From the NCBI GenBank assembly GCA_947493005.1, contig CANLOY010000002.1, positions 310,001 to 374,000 of the forward strand: a stretch of DNA of 64,000 nt. Reading direction: 5' to 3'. The notes beneath the pieces were generated by a model that was not told the DNA's origin, ran no database searches, and was given only the letters and a program-made list of their open reading frames with translations. Origin of the DNA: an uncultured Roseivirga sp. GTDB taxonomy: Bacteria > Bacteroidota > Bacteroidia > Cytophagales > Cyclobacteriaceae. Shown piece after piece: positions 55,315 through 64,000 of the stretch (positions are counted from its first letter, which is position 1; each line of letters opens with the position of its first letter). Position numbers and translations under genes: made by a program.

Positions 55315-56675
55315 TCATCTCTTTTTTCTTCATCGGATTCCTCTGATTTTTCATCCGAACCATCTGGTTGTTCTCCAGTCTCAGCTCGGGCCTCTGCTTC
55401 ATCGCTCATTCTTTCAATAAAGTAAGACACCTCACTATTATCAGACTCGTCACTTAAAGCATTGGCTATGACTTCTTCTGGTTCTAATTCCGGTTTATTA
55501 TCACTGAACTTTATTAAGCCCCAGGTCATAATGATACTGGTGGTCAAAATTGTGATCAGAATTATATCAGAATTAAAATTATCAGATGTCAGATGCGAAG
55601 GAATTGAGAAAAACAATAGTACAGTAATCAAACCTCGGGGAGTAATAAACACCTCGGGCAGAATACTTTTCTTTAAAAAGAATATCTTAAGCAACAGGAA
55701 CCTGGAGGCATAAAATACCCCAACAATAATTAAGCTTACCCCAACTATCTCTAAGTTAAGTAAAGCCCTAAAATCGATGGTAGTTCCGAAAACCACAAAG
55801 AAGAAAGTTCGTACCACAAAGGCCGATTCACGTGTAACCAAGTGCAAATCCTTCAATACACTTCCTATCATCTTATCATCGATCCACTCTTTGAGTTTTC
55901 CAAAAAAGAAGAGATGCGAATTATTGAGCAATAACCCGAACACAAGAATAATTACAAGAGATGACAGGTGTAGTTGCTTGCCAATAGCATAAAGCAGAAT
56001 TAACACGGCAATCAACATAAAGAGCTTAACATCACCCACAATACGCTGGAATAAAAGCACTAAAGCGTAACTGATTGCAATGGACACTACGATCGTAATT
56101 ACTATGTTTCCGATTATACTGTATACAACTGTGTTGGCACTTTCCACCCCCACATTCTCAGTTAAGAAATAGAAGAACATGATACCGAGAATATCAGAAA
56201 ATGTACTCTCATATATCATAAACTCTTTCTTTTCATTAAATAACCCGGAAACACTAGGTATTACAATTGCACTACTCATAATAGATAGCGGAACAGCGTA
56301 CACCAAAGAAATTATGGGATCCTCCTTAAAAAACTGATTAATTATAAATGATATAGTGAATGCGCATACCACCAGGGAAAACAGAGCCACCAGAAATGAT
56401 TTCCATATAATAGGCCATTTTTCTTTTGATAGTTCAAGGTCAATTGCAGCTTCAAGAACAATCATGATCAACCCAACAATACCTAACACTTCAAGTGTGC
56501 TAAAAATCAGTGCATCCTGATTATAGCCCTTAAAATCCATGAACAATTTGATTCCAACTCCAAGTAGAATCAAAAGAATAACACTTGGCACCTTGGTTCT
56601 CTTTGACACAAAGTTGAAGATGTGTGAAAAAATAATCACACAAGACAAAGCAATGATCAGGTTATAAGCATTCAT
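55308..56675 (-). CDS. Cation:proton antiporter (CPA family)
   Basis: 455-residue inner-membrane antiporter with about 12 TM helices. The pattern LGIVGLIMIVLEAAIDLELSKEKW, FSDILGIMFFYF and VRTFFFVVFGTTIDFRALL fits the CPA1/CPA2 Na+(K+)/H+ exchangers. The last 70 residues form an acidic, Ser/Glu-rich cytoplasmic tail (GEQPDGSDEKSEESDEE) without a Trk-type NAD domain. It likely moves Na+ or K+ against H+ for pH and salt control, fitting a marine lifestyle (inference). It overlaps the 3' end of priA by 7 bases. Confidence 0.87.
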   Translation of the reverse strand: MNAYNLIIALSCVIIFSHIFNFVSKRTKVPSVILLILLGVGIKLFMDFKGYNQDALIFSTLEVLGIVGLIMIVLEAAIDLELSKEKWPIIWKSFLVALFSLVVCAFTISFIINQFFKEDPIISLVYAVPLSIMSSAIVIPSVSGLFNEKKEFMIYESTFSDILGIMFFYFLTENVGVESANTVVYSIIGNIVITIVVSIAISYALVLLFQRIVGDVKLFMLIAVLILLYAIGKQLHLSSLVIILVFGLLLNNSHLFFFGKLKEWIDDKMIGSVLKDLHLVTRESAFVVRTFFFVVFGTTIDFRALLNLEIVGVSLIIVGVFYASRFLLLKIFFLKKSILPEVFITPRGLITVLLFFSIPSHLTSDNFNSDIILITILTTSIIMTWGLIKFSDNKPELEPEEVIANALSDESDNSEVSYFIERMSDEAEARAETGEQPDGSDEKSEESDEEKRDDQ

Positions 56676-56805
56676 AGATTAATAATAGGCAAAAGTTCTA
56701 ATTGATAACGGATTTAATTCAAGACTTTTTCAACAAACCTTAAATAAAGCAGCCAATCCCGATTCTGAACGTATTGTGGACAAGTATTGTTTATCAAAAA
56801 CTGTG

Positions 56806-56837
56806 TTTCAAAAACACGTTAATTAATAGTACTTTTG
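56806..56837 (+). promoter_or_regulatory. Predicted promoter of folE
   Basis: TACTTTTG at 56830-56837 matches TAnnTTTG, with TTTC at 56806-56809 20 bases upstream. The folE ATG follows at 56897 after a 50-60 base leader. Confidence 0.45.
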
Positions 56838-56896
56838 CCAAACTTTTTCACCTGTAGTAAGTAAAAGGGATTACACCTATAATTAATACCATTTGT

Positions 56897-57589
56897 ATGG
56901 ATAATAAGGCCAATAAAACAGCGGAAGAATTGCTCAGAGAAATAGATGAAATGGGTGATGGACATATAATGACATCAATAGAAACTCCTATGAGAAAGGA
57001 TGCTTTTGATATTTCTGACAGTGAGAAGATAGAGTTGATTCAAGGTTATTTTGAAAAAATTATGCATACACTGGGGCTTGACTTAACCGATGATAGCCTT
57101 AGAGGTACCCCCAGGAGAGTGGCCAAACTATATGTTAATGATCTCTTCAAAGGGCTGAATGAAAAAAATAAGCCATCACTATCTACTTTTGAAAATAAGT
57201 ATCAATACAGTGAAATGTTGGTTGAAAAAGACATTACGCTTTACTCCAATTGTGAACATCATTTCCTGCCAATAGTTGGAAAAGCACATGTTGCCTACAT
57301 TCCAAATGGAACAGTAATTGGTTTGTCTAAAATAAATCGTATTGTAGATTTTTATGCAAGAAGGCCGCAAGTACAAGAGCGATTAGCTTTACAGGTTTTA
57401 AATGAGTTGAAGACTGCACTGAACACGGAAGATGTAGCCGTGTTTATTGATGCCGAACATATGTGTATCAGTTCGCGAGGAGTGTCAGACCAATCTTCGT
57501 CCACTGTAACAGTAGAGTACAGTGGTAAATTCAAGGAAGAAAAAACAAGAAACGAATTCCTTACCTATATCAACAACAAAATTAAATGA
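56897..57589 (+). CDS. folE: GTP cyclohydrolase I
   Basis: 230-residue enzyme forming dihydroneopterin triphosphate from GTP, the first step of folate (and tetrahydrobiopterin or queuosine-type) synthesis. Zinc and active-site motifs are YSNCEHHFLPIVGKAHVAYIP and HMCISSRGVSDQSS. A 40-residue N-terminal extension precedes the core. The stop overlaps cysS by 4 bases (ATGA). Confidence 0.95.
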   Translation: MDNKANKTAEELLREIDEMGDGHIMTSIETPMRKDAFDISDSEKIELIQGYFEKIMHTLGLDLTDDSLRGTPRRVAKLYVNDLFKGLNEKNKPSLSTFENKYQYSEMLVEKDITLYSNCEHHFLPIVGKAHVAYIPNGTVIGLSKINRIVDFYARRPQVQERLALQVLNELKTALNTEDVAVFIDAEHMCISSRGVSDQSSSTVTVEYSGKFKEEKTRNEFLTYINNKIK

Positions 57590-59097
57590 GCCTTTACAAG
57601 CAGTACCCCGTAAGCGTACATAATACTCTATCTAAACAGAAGGAATTATTCAAACCTCTTTCAGAAGGTAAAGTGGGTATGTATGTATGTGGACCTACTG
57701 TTTATAGCGATGTTCATTTGGGTAACGTCAGAACCTTTTTGTCTTTTGATATTGTATTTCGCTACCTTACTTTTCTAGGGTATAAAGTCCGATATGTAAG
57801 GAATATTACTGATGTAGGCCATTTGGTTGGTGATGCTGATGAAGGAGAAGACAAGATTGCTAAGAAAGCCCGATTAGATCAATTGGAGCCAATGGAAGTA
57901 GTACAGAAGTACACCAATGGCTTTCATGACGTAATGCAGCTTTTTAATATTCTACCTCCTTCGATTGAACCAACTGCGACAGGTCATATCGTGGAACAAA
58001 TCAGCTTTATTCAGCAAATCATAGAAAATGGTTACGCTTATGAAGTTGACGGTTCTGTTTACTTTGACGTAAAAAAGTATAATGAAGATCACCCTTATGG
58101 TGAACTATCTGGAAGGAATGTAGAAGAAATGATTTCCAATACCAGAGAACTTGCCGGCCAGGAGCAAAAGAAAAACCAACTTGATTTTGCGCTTTGGAAA
58201 AAGGCCAAGGGAGGTCACCTGATGAAATGGCCTTCTCCCTGGGGTGAAGGGTTTCCAGGCTGGCATTTGGAGTGCTCGGCTATGAGTACTAAATATCTCG
58301 GGCAAGATTTTGATATCCATGGAGGAGGAATGGACTTAAAATTCCCACACCATGAAGCCGAAATAGCTCAAAACAAAGGCTGCAGCAACCATGGCGGTGC
58401 AAAGTACTGGATACATGGAAACATGCTAACAGTGAATGGCCGAAAAATGGCTAAAAGCGAAGGTAATGGCTTTACTCCTGAAGAATTACTTACCGGAAAC
58501 CATAAACTTCTGGAAAGAGGATACAGCGCCATGACTGTAAGATTCTTCATGCTAATGAGTCACTATGCGAGCACATTGGATTTCTCTAATGAAGCCTTAC
58601 AAGCAGCAGAAAAAGGTTACAAGCGCTTAATGGCCAGCGTAAACCTGATTGATAAGCTAGCAACACCTGGAACGGGCAACGTTGACGCGAAAAAATCAGA
58701 AGAATTCAAGGGTTTTGTAGAGAAAGCACTTTTAGACTTAAGTGATGATTTCAATACTGCTAAGGCCATAGCCTCTCTATTTGAGGTTAGTAGTAAAATC
58801 AACACATATTATCAATCACCATCTGAACTTGCTCAAATTGATAAGAGTATTTTCGAATACACTGTAGGCGTTTTTAAAGATATAATACATCAAGTACTAG
58901 GCCTCAAAAACGAAGGTGATGGTGGACAAGATGGAGAGTTACTGGATGGCGTAATGAATGTACTGATTGAACTAAGAAAGCAAGCAAAGTTTTCCAAAAA
59001 CTATGCCCTATCGGACAAAATCAGGGATGATTTGAAAACCGTTGGTGTTCAGATAAAAGATGAAAAAGGGGGCGAAATGTCCTATACAATTGACTAG
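57586..59097 (+). CDS. cysS: Cysteinyl-tRNA synthetase
   Basis: 503-residue class I aminoacyl-tRNA synthetase that charges tRNA-Cys. The HIGH-equivalent motif is HLGN (44-47) in [15 protein letters not shown], the KMSKS equivalent is KMAKS (287-291), and zinc ligands are C35 and the later [10 protein letters not shown] with [13 protein letters not shown]. The C-terminal DALR-like helix bundle is complete. It is coupled to folE and followed by dcd after 5 bases. Confidence 0.96.
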   Translation: MSLYKQYPVSVHNTLSKQKELFKPLSEGKVGMYVCGPTVYSDVHLGNVRTFLSFDIVFRYLTFLGYKVRYVRNITDVGHLVGDADEGEDKIAKKARLDQLEPMEVVQKYTNGFHDVMQLFNILPPSIEPTATGHIVEQISFIQQIIENGYAYEVDGSVYFDVKKYNEDHPYGELSGRNVEEMISNTRELAGQEQKKNQLDFALWKKAKGGHLMKWPSPWGEGFPGWHLECSAMSTKYLGQDFDIHGGGMDLKFPHHEAEIAQNKGCSNHGGAKYWIHGNMLTVNGRKMAKSEGNGFTPEELLTGNHKLLERGYSAMTVRFFMLMSHYASTLDFSNEALQAAEKGYKRLMASVNLIDKLATPGTGNVDAKKSEEFKGFVEKALLDLSDDFNTAKAIASLFEVSSKINTYYQSPSELAQIDKSIFEYTVGVFKDIIHQVLGLKNEGDGGQDGELLDGVMNVLIELRKQAKFSKNYALSDKIRDDLKTVGVQIKDEKGGEMSYTID

Positions 59098-59102
59098 CTG
59101 TT

Positions 59103-59621
59103 ATGATCTTATCAGGTAAAGAAATAAAACGTGAGATTGGAAAAGGAATTAATATTGAGCCCTACAATGAAGCTCAGCTTAATCCGAACAGCTACAATCT
59201 GAAGTTACATAATGAGTTGATGGTCTATACCAATCCGGTTTTAGACATGAAAACGCCCAACCCTGTTGAGCCATTGACAATACCTGAGGAAGGCTTACTA
59301 TTAGAAACAGGTAAGCTATATCTGGGTAGAACTGTAGAGAAGACTGAGACTTCTAAGTATGTACCGATGCTTGAAGGACGCTCTTCTATTGGTAGATTGG
59401 GGCTTTTCATACACGTAACAGCAGGTTTTGGAGATGTTGGCTTCAACGGCTTCTGGACGCTAGAGATTTTCTGCGTTCAGCCAATTCGTATTTATGCAGG
59501 TGTGGACATTTGTCAGATTTTTTACCACACCATAGAAGGTGATTTTGATACTTATAAAAACGGGAAGTATCAAAACAACGAAGGTATTCAGGCCAGTATG
59601 CTTTATAAAGATTTCAAATGA
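59103..59621 (+). CDS. dcd: dCTP deaminase
   Basis: 172 residues of the trimeric dCTP deaminase/dUTPase fold, converting dCTP to dUTP. The family blocks are [43 protein letters not shown] and FWTLEIF, where the Glu of TLEI matches the catalytic Glu. The end ([16 protein letters not shown]) closes the nucleotide site. It overlaps yidD by 4 bases. It feeds the dUMP pool together with pyrimidine salvage. Confidence 0.93.
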   Translation: MILSGKEIKREIGKGINIEPYNEAQLNPNSYNLKLHNELMVYTNPVLDMKTPNPVEPLTIPEEGLLLETGKLYLGRTVEKTETSKYVPMLEGRSSIGRLGLFIHVTAGFGDVGFNGFWTLEIFCVQPIRIYAGVDICQIFYHTIEGDFDTYKNGKYQNNEGIQASMLYKDFK

Positions 59622-59851
59622 ACAAGGTCTTAAAGGCCATATTCATTTTTCCAATTCGTGTATATCAATATGCTATCTCTCCTCTGTTAGGTGCGAACTG
59701 TCGCTTCTCTCCTACCTGTTCTGCGTATACTGTTGAAGCTATAGAGGAATGGGGTCCACTCAAAGGGATATGGCTAGGCATAAAACGTTTCAGCAAATGT
59801 CACCCTTGGGGTGGGCAGGGACATGATCCGGTTCCTAAAAAACATAAGTGA
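59618..59851 (+). CDS. yidD: YidD membrane protein insertion factor
   Basis: 77-residue YidD family protein. The hallmarks are [29 protein letters not shown] and [17 protein letters not shown], with cysteines in a fixed pattern and no signal peptide. It is usually near rnpA and yidC, but here it stands after dcd, with coupled start. It assists insertion of inner-membrane proteins. Confidence 0.92.
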   Translation: MNKVLKAIFIFPIRVYQYAISPLLGANCRFSPTCSAYTVEAIEEWGPLKGIWLGIKRFSKCHPWGGQGHDPVPKKHK

Positions 59852-59902
59852 TAAACTGTAGATAATTGTTTAGCTTCGAGTTTAGGTCAATTAATCCTCA
59901 AA

Positions 59903-60847
59903 ATGTCAGCCCCATTTATACGCATTCTTAACAAATCTTTGCTCCTGCTTACCCTTGTTTTCTTATCTCAGTTATCTCTGGCTCAAAAACAAGTATGCAT
60001 TACTGTCGATGATTTGCCGGTAGTGGGTTATGGTTTAAACTCAGACGCTGATTGGAAATCTGTAACAGATAAACTCATTAGCAATTTCAAGAAGTTTGAT
60101 ATTCCTGCCATTGGTTACGTTAATGAAGGCAAATTGAAGGTTCGAGGAAAGTTGAGTCAGCAACGAGTGGCACTTCTTGAAACATGGCTATCCAATGGCT
60201 ATGAACTTGGTAATCACACCTACTCACATATCGATTATCACAAAAACTCATTCAAAGATTTTGTCAACAATGTTATAAATGGAGAGCAGGTCATCAGGCC
60301 TTTGATGAAAAAGCATAATTCAGAACTCAAATATTTCCGACATCCATATTTAAGATCAGGAGAAACCAAAGAACGTTCGGACTCATTGGCGACTTTTCTT
60401 TCAGATGCAGGCTATGTCCCTTCCCCTGTCACACTGGATAGTGATGATTATCTATTTGCCAGTGCATACGCCAAAGCTTTTAAGAAGAAGGACAATACCC
60501 TTATGAAAAAAATTGGCCAGGCATACATTGACCATACGGAAAAGAAACTCAAGTTCTACGAAGAACTCACAGAAACAATATTTGGTAGACAGATTCCTCA
60601 AACCTACCTCATGCATGCCAACATGTTAAACGCAGACTACCTTGATGAACTCGCTGAGATGTTTATTGCCAATGGATATGCCTTCGCCTCACAAACCCAA
60701 GTACTAAAAGATCCAGCCTATCAAAAGTCGATCACGAAATTCGGTAACTGGGGCATGTCATGGTTGTACCGTTGGGCCCTAACTGATAACAAAGGCAAGG
60801 AACTTTTTAGGAAGGACATTCAGGTTCCGGATTTCATTAAGGAATAA
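59903..60847 (+). CDS. Secreted polysaccharide deacetylase-like protein (NodB homology)
   Basis: 314 residues with a signal peptide (to about residue 28, LSLAQKQ). The NodB deacetylase motifs are ITVDDLP (33-39, with the catalytic D36 and D37) and GNHTYSHIDYH (103-113), with metal-binding H105 and H109. Further motifs read YFRHPYLRSGE and MHANMLNAD. It probably removes acetyl groups from chitin-like or peptidoglycan polymers, or other N-acetylated glycans. The gene has its own start and no partner. Confidence 0.85.
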   Translation: MSAPFIRILNKSLLLLTLVFLSQLSLAQKQVCITVDDLPVVGYGLNSDADWKSVTDKLISNFKKFDIPAIGYVNEGKLKVRGKLSQQRVALLETWLSNGYELGNHTYSHIDYHKNSFKDFVNNVINGEQVIRPLMKKHNSELKYFRHPYLRSGETKERSDSLATFLSDAGYVPSPVTLDSDDYLFASAYAKAFKKKDNTLMKKIGQAYIDHTEKKLKFYEELTETIFGRQIPQTYLMHANMLNADYLDELAEMFIANGYAFASQTQVLKDPAYQKSITKFGNWGMSWLYRWALTDNKGKELFRKDIQVPDFIKE

Positions 60848-60914
60848 TAGCCTCGTTGATTATCCTTCAAAGACAACCGTTAAACAAATAAATTTGTCTT
60901 AAAACACTTAATTC

Positions 60915-60944
60915 TTGCATCGAAATGCTATATGACTATTTTTG
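60915..60944 (+). promoter_or_regulatory. Predicted promoter of the outer-membrane-type protein gene
   Basis: TTG at 60915-60917 and TATTTTTG at 60937-60944 are separated by 19 bases, an excellent match. Because the box lies downstream of the ATG at 60925, the gene must start at ATG 60967. This is the clearest promoter-based start call in the window. Confidence 0.7.
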
Positions 60945-60966
60945 CAAAAAAATTCATTTTATCAAA

Positions 60967-62160
60967 ATGCAACAACTACGGATTTTATCCCTTTTAGGTC
61001 TCTTCATCGTCAGTTTATCTCCCAACTTAAAAGCCCAATCTGATTGGTTAGATGGTTTTATGGTCAAATTAGACGGAGATACAATTAGAGGCAAGGTGGG
61101 ATATCAAGGAAATGCTTCTCACTACTCTAATTTCCTCTTTAAAGAAGATAAAAATAGTAGGTTATTTTCTCCAAACGAAGTCTTGGGCTATGGTATCGAT
61201 AACATTAGATCTTATTCATCTCAAGTGGTCAAAGACAAGTTCGTAGAAGTTGTTGCTACCGGTCCATTAAGTCTGTATAGGGAGAACAAAACTCTGTTTA
61301 TCCAAACTGAAAACGGAGAAATTTATTCTCTTACATCCAAACAACAAAGAGAAATAAAAGATGGTGTTGAGTACTTAAACCAAAGCAAAAAATGGAAAAG
61401 TATTCTTTATGGAATTGTCTCTTCTTGTGACATTAACCCAGAAGACATTAAATCCTTATCGTTTAATGAAAAGAATGTTCTTAAACAGATAAAAAAATAC
61501 AATAGCTGCAAAGGGTCAACAACTACTGATTATAGGAACAAGACGTTCAAAAAGACATTGGTCGATTACGGAATTCTTATAGGCAGAAGAAACAGTGAAC
61601 TAGATATTTCCAGTGTAGATGGGATTACTAAGTTCGTGGATGGTAGTTACAAGACAAGCGATTATGTTTTTGGTATTCTCTTTGACTTTAGGTTTCCAAA
61701 TCTGTCGGACCGCATATCACTAGAGTTAGGGTTGAATCATCAGTCATCGTTGTTACTTAGTAAGATAACAAGGTCAGCAAATTTAATAAGAGAAATAGTG
61801 AATCGTTTTGATGCTATTAGTGTACCCATTTCACTAAAGATAATCATCAAAGAAGGTAGCGTCCCCCTATTTTTGCAAACGGGCATTACTCTCCAAAACT
61901 ATTATAATACATCAAGTGTGCTTTATACAGACTGGAGAATAGGCAACGTAATAGAAATTAGTGAACGGGACAGAGCTTTTGATATTGAGAGAAGCAGATC
62001 TTATTTCTGGTCAAGGGTTGGATTATCAAAGTCATTTAAAGGGCTGTTTAAAATAACTCTGGCTGCTGATATCGTTTTTCCAGGTTCAGGACTTTTAAAC
62101 AGCATAGAGAAATTCTCTCCATTCAAACAATCAGGTATATCATTAATCTTAGCTAGATAA
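60967..62160 (+). CDS. Exported protein of unknown function, possible outer-membrane beta-barrel
   Basis: 397 residues from ATG 60967, with a signal peptide (RILSLLGLFIVSLSPNLKAQ). The first part (GFMVKLDGDTIRGKVGYQGN) is a beta-rich domain like the one in the truncated gene at the right edge, and the C-terminal half has alternating hydrophobic strands and a final aromatic-free ILAR, suggestive of a small beta-barrel. No enzyme motif is seen. The next gene, a lipoprotein, starts 2 bases after it and is likely co-expressed. Confidence 0.65.
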   Translation: MQQLRILSLLGLFIVSLSPNLKAQSDWLDGFMVKLDGDTIRGKVGYQGNASHYSNFLFKEDKNSRLFSPNEVLGYGIDNIRSYSSQVVKDKFVEVVATGPLSLYRENKTLFIQTENGEIYSLTSKQQREIKDGVEYLNQSKKWKSILYGIVSSCDINPEDIKSLSFNEKNVLKQIKKYNSCKGSTTTDYRNKTFKKTLVDYGILIGRRNSELDISSVDGITKFVDGSYKTSDYVFGILFDFRFPNLSDRISLELGLNHQSSLLLSKITRSANLIREIVNRFDAISVPISLKIIIKEGSVPLFLQTGITLQNYYNTSSVLYTDWRIGNVIEISERDRAFDIERSRSYFWSRVGLSKSFKGLFKITLAADIVFPGSGLLNSIEKFSPFKQSGISLILAR

Positions 62161-62162
62161 TA

Positions 62163-62561
62163 ATGAAAAAAGTCATAATGCTCTTTATAGCCATTTTATT
62201 GGTTTCTTGTGAGGACAATGTTCAACCATCTGAGGTAGATTGGCCAAGGGTAAAAACCACATCTTTCACCCCTGTAAATAATACCTCAATAAGGGTTGAA
62301 GGTACTATTACACAAAATAGTAAGGGGTCTCAAATATTGGAATATGGGTTTTTAATAGGTGTTGGCGGACTTAGACCAAACCTCAATAATAACCAAGGCA
62401 TAGTAATAGTGGAAAGTCAGAATGGCAAAGATTTCTCAGGTCAACTTGAACTACCCAATACTAACCCTTTTTCCGTTTTCAATGTACGCGCCTATATAGT
62501 AACCGCAGAGTATACCGTATTAGGGAATTCTATAACGTTCAAAATAAGTAATTTGGACTAA
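62163..62561 (+). CDS. Small lipoprotein of unknown function
   Basis: 132 residues. The lipobox LLVSC places the acylated Cys at C16. The rest is beta-rich (TSFTPVNNTSIRVEGTITQ, YGFLIGV, FNVRAYIVTAEYTVLGNSITF), resembling an Ig-like or fibronectin-type fold. It follows the preceding gene by 2 bases and is convergent with surE, 12 bases away. Function unknown. Confidence 0.65.
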   Translation: MKKVIMLFIAILLVSCEDNVQPSEVDWPRVKTTSFTPVNNTSIRVEGTITQNSKGSQILEYGFLIGVGGLRPNLNNNQGIVIVESQNGKDFSGQLELPNTNPFSVFNVRAYIVTAEYTVLGNSITFKISNLD

Positions 62562-62573
62562 GCTAAACCTATC

Positions 62574-63350
62574 CTAAAACTCCCAATCCTCATTGATTTG
62601 GGCAATGGTATGGTGAGCCGTTAGATCGTACTGGCAAGGAACTACTGCCACATAATTATGGTCTGTAGCCCACACATCACTATCCTCCCCCTTATCATTG
62701 TTTACGAAGTTACCAGCCAGCCAGAAATAAGGTCTTCCATATGGGTCGTGTCTATGGTCAAACTCTTCTTCCCAATGCGCATTGGCTTGTCGGCAAACCT
62801 TAATACCCTTGACCTTTTCATACTGTTTCGGAGGGAAGTTTACATTTAACGCAACTCCTTTTGTTAATCCATTTTTTAAAACCTGCTCTGCAATATGCTT
62901 CACATATTCTCTTGTATGTGAAAAATCCGCATCATGAGCAAAATCACATAGCGAATAACCTATTGATGGAAACCCTTCTATTGCACCTTCAATAGCAGCA
63001 GACATTGTTCCAGAATACAACACACTAACAGCAAGGTTACTCCCATGATTAATACCACTTACCACCAAGTCTGGGTTGCGATCTTTTAGTAAGTGATGCT
63101 TGGCCAACTTAACACAATCAGCAGGTGTCCCTGAGCACTTATAGGCTTCAACATCTAAATCATCAAACAACTTTGACTTGTATAACCTTAAAGGTTCTCC
63201 GATTGTAATGGCATGTCCCATACCTGACTGTGGACTATCAGGAGCCACAACAATCACTTCTCCCAGTTCATTCATTACTTCTATCAGTACCCTAATACCA
63301 TTAGAAGTTATACCATCGTCATTTGAAACTAAGATTAGAGGTTTTGCCAT
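62574..63350 (-). CDS. surE: 5'-nucleotidase SurE
   Basis: 258-residue cytoplasmic metallophosphatase that dephosphorylates nucleoside monophosphates. The N-terminal metal motif is LILVSNDDGITSNGI (5-19, with D11 and D12), and SGINHGSNLAVSVLYSGTMSAAIEG is the classic SurE motif. A late block GIKVCRQANAHWEEEFDHRHDPYGR belongs to the family. It is alone on this strand. Confidence 0.95.
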   Translation of the reverse strand: MAKPLILVSNDDGITSNGIRVLIEVMNELGEVIVVAPDSPQSGMGHAITIGEPLRLYKSKLFDDLDVEAYKCSGTPADCVKLAKHHLLKDRNPDLVVSGINHGSNLAVSVLYSGTMSAAIEGAIEGFPSIGYSLCDFAHDADFSHTREYVKHIAEQVLKNGLTKGVALNVNFPPKQYEKVKGIKVCRQANAHWEEEFDHRHDPYGRPYFWLAGNFVNNDKGEDSDVWATDHNYVAVVPCQYDLTAHHTIAQINEDWEF

Positions 63351-63445
63351 GCTTATTAATTTAGGAAAGCTAATTTCGGAACATTAGCCAGCCCGTCCAG
63401 CAATCGATAAGATTTTTTTAGAGATTTTTTTAAAGGAAAAGGAGC

Positions 63446-64000
63446 CTATAAATTTTCCAGTTGATTGTAGTAGACTACCAAAGATTTCACATCCTCTATT
63501 CTATCTACTTTAATCTTTTGCTTTTTGATGAACTTTCTTAGTTCAGCGTGCTTACCATCAAATGCATAAATCACATCCTTCCTATTAGAACTGAGTAGCT
63601 CAATTTCACCTTCAGGACTAACTAGATACAGGTTATGATCCAGAAACCTTACTTTCAAACTCCTGCTGTTCCCATAAGGAACAAATCGAGTACTCCCTCT
63701 AAAATAAGTACCGGCATTGCTTCTCGTAGTTATGGAAATGAATTCTCTGGCTAAAAGACTTGTATTACCTTCATAAATCAACTCAAAGAACTTTGGTCTC
63801 TTATAACCATATTCTGTAACATAGGGAATTGAGTAAAACGTTCTATAGGTTCCAATATCCTGTTGAAATATTCTAAAGTCCTTTATCTGATTGGCAGCGT
63901 AGGTCAGTGTTTTATTCTCGATGATGACTTGTATGGCATCCGCTTCCAAATCATATTTAATACTACCCTGAAATCTACTCCCATCATTTAAGGTAAAACC
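63446..64000 (-). CDS. Protein of unknown function, truncated by the right window edge
   Basis: The frame is open from the right edge to the TAG at 63446-63448. At least 18 more codons (GFTLNDGSRFQGSIKY) are seen upstream of the TTG at 63949, so that TTG is not the start and the N-terminus lies outside. The segment NDGSRFQGSIKYDLEADAIQV resembles the N-terminal domain of the exported protein at 60967 (KLDGDTIRGKVGYQG). It is mostly beta-strand, with a basic C-terminus (KKQKIKVDRIEDVKS). Probably an exported protein of the same group; no function can be set. Confidence 0.65.
   Translation of the reverse strand, partial: GFTLNDGSRFQGSIKYDLEADAIQVIIENKTLTYAANQIKDFRIFQQDIGTYRTFYSIPYVTEYGYKRPKFFELIYEGNTSLLAREFISITTRSNAGTYFRGSTRFVPYGNSRSLKVRFLDHNLYLVSPEGEIELLSSNRKDVIYAFDGKHAELRKFIKKQKIKVDRIEDVKSLVVYYNQLENL

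Noticed and set aside
60925-60966. ATG 60925 for the exported protein gene
   Set aside because: The -7 box at 60937-60944 lies downstream of it.

Overview
The window looks like a piece of the main chromosome of a free-living, non-pathogen-like Bacteroidota bacterium, most likely of the order Cytophagales (this placement is inference from gene content). The signs are: AT-rich DNA, few recognisable Shine-Dalgarno sequences, several upstream boxes of the Bacteroidota type TAnnTTTG, a BACON/carboxypeptidase-regulatory lipoprotein, a FISUMP lipoprotein, PadR plus prefix-domain FtsX-like permeases, a DUF2851 protein, a GSCFA protein, a bacteroidetal Vms1-like release factor, the gene order rpsF-rpsR-rplI without ssb, and linked ftsK-lolA-pyrF. 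I see no tRNA or rRNA gene, no insertion sequence, no prophage and no CRISPR array.

Layout. 1-4800: tail of a cut-off gene, an ABC-F ATPase, a GNAT acetyltransferase, an AlkA-like glycosylase and a GH64-like protein. 5000-17750: a regulatory and envelope region with a beta-lactamase-fold protein that has lost its catalytic residues, two PadR/FtsX-permease modules, a second GNAT, a large surface lipoprotein, and an ECF sigma factor translationally coupled to a membrane protein with a duplicated extracytoplasmic domain. 17850-20500: an epimerase and a glycosyltransferase (sugar modification), then small VOC and DUF4177-type proteins. 20550-26850: a YHS protein, a small membrane protein and an NTF2-like protein downstream of a double-HTH AraC regulator, a secreted M28 peptidase, a 37-codon membrane peptide gene, a secreted zinc-ribbon-like protein and two paralogous membrane-anchored proteins.

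26800-35860 is a long minus-strand run of housekeeping genes: ftsK, lolA, pyrF, DUF2851, a PglD-like acyltransferase, trhO and a nucleoside phosphorylase, with pyrD upstream. 35970-42640 holds a MscS channel, xerD, aroQ, MarC-like and RNase HI genes, a TrmN6-like methyltransferase, polyphosphate glucokinase and the Vms1-like release factor. 42750-50700 holds a class A PBP, a FISUMP lipoprotein, saccharopine dehydrogenase, cytidine deaminase, an esterase, and the ribosomal operon rpsF-rpsR-rplI. 49700-64000 holds GSCFA, YyaL/DUF255, priA, a Na+/H+-type antiporter, the overlapping run folE-cysS-dcd-yidD, a polysaccharide deacetylase, two envelope proteins of unknown function, surE, and a gene cut off by the right edge.

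Working together: pyrF and pyrD supply UMP, cdd, surE and the phosphorylase handle nucleoside salvage, and ftsK plus xerD serve chromosome segregation. The PBP, LolA and the many lipoproteins build the envelope. The most unusual items are the catalytically dead beta-lactamase-family protein, the Vms1-like ribosome-rescue factor, the sigma-factor-coupled protein with a duplicated domain, and the AraC protein with two tandem HTH domains. I found no clear multi-gene defence or otherwise undescribed system.
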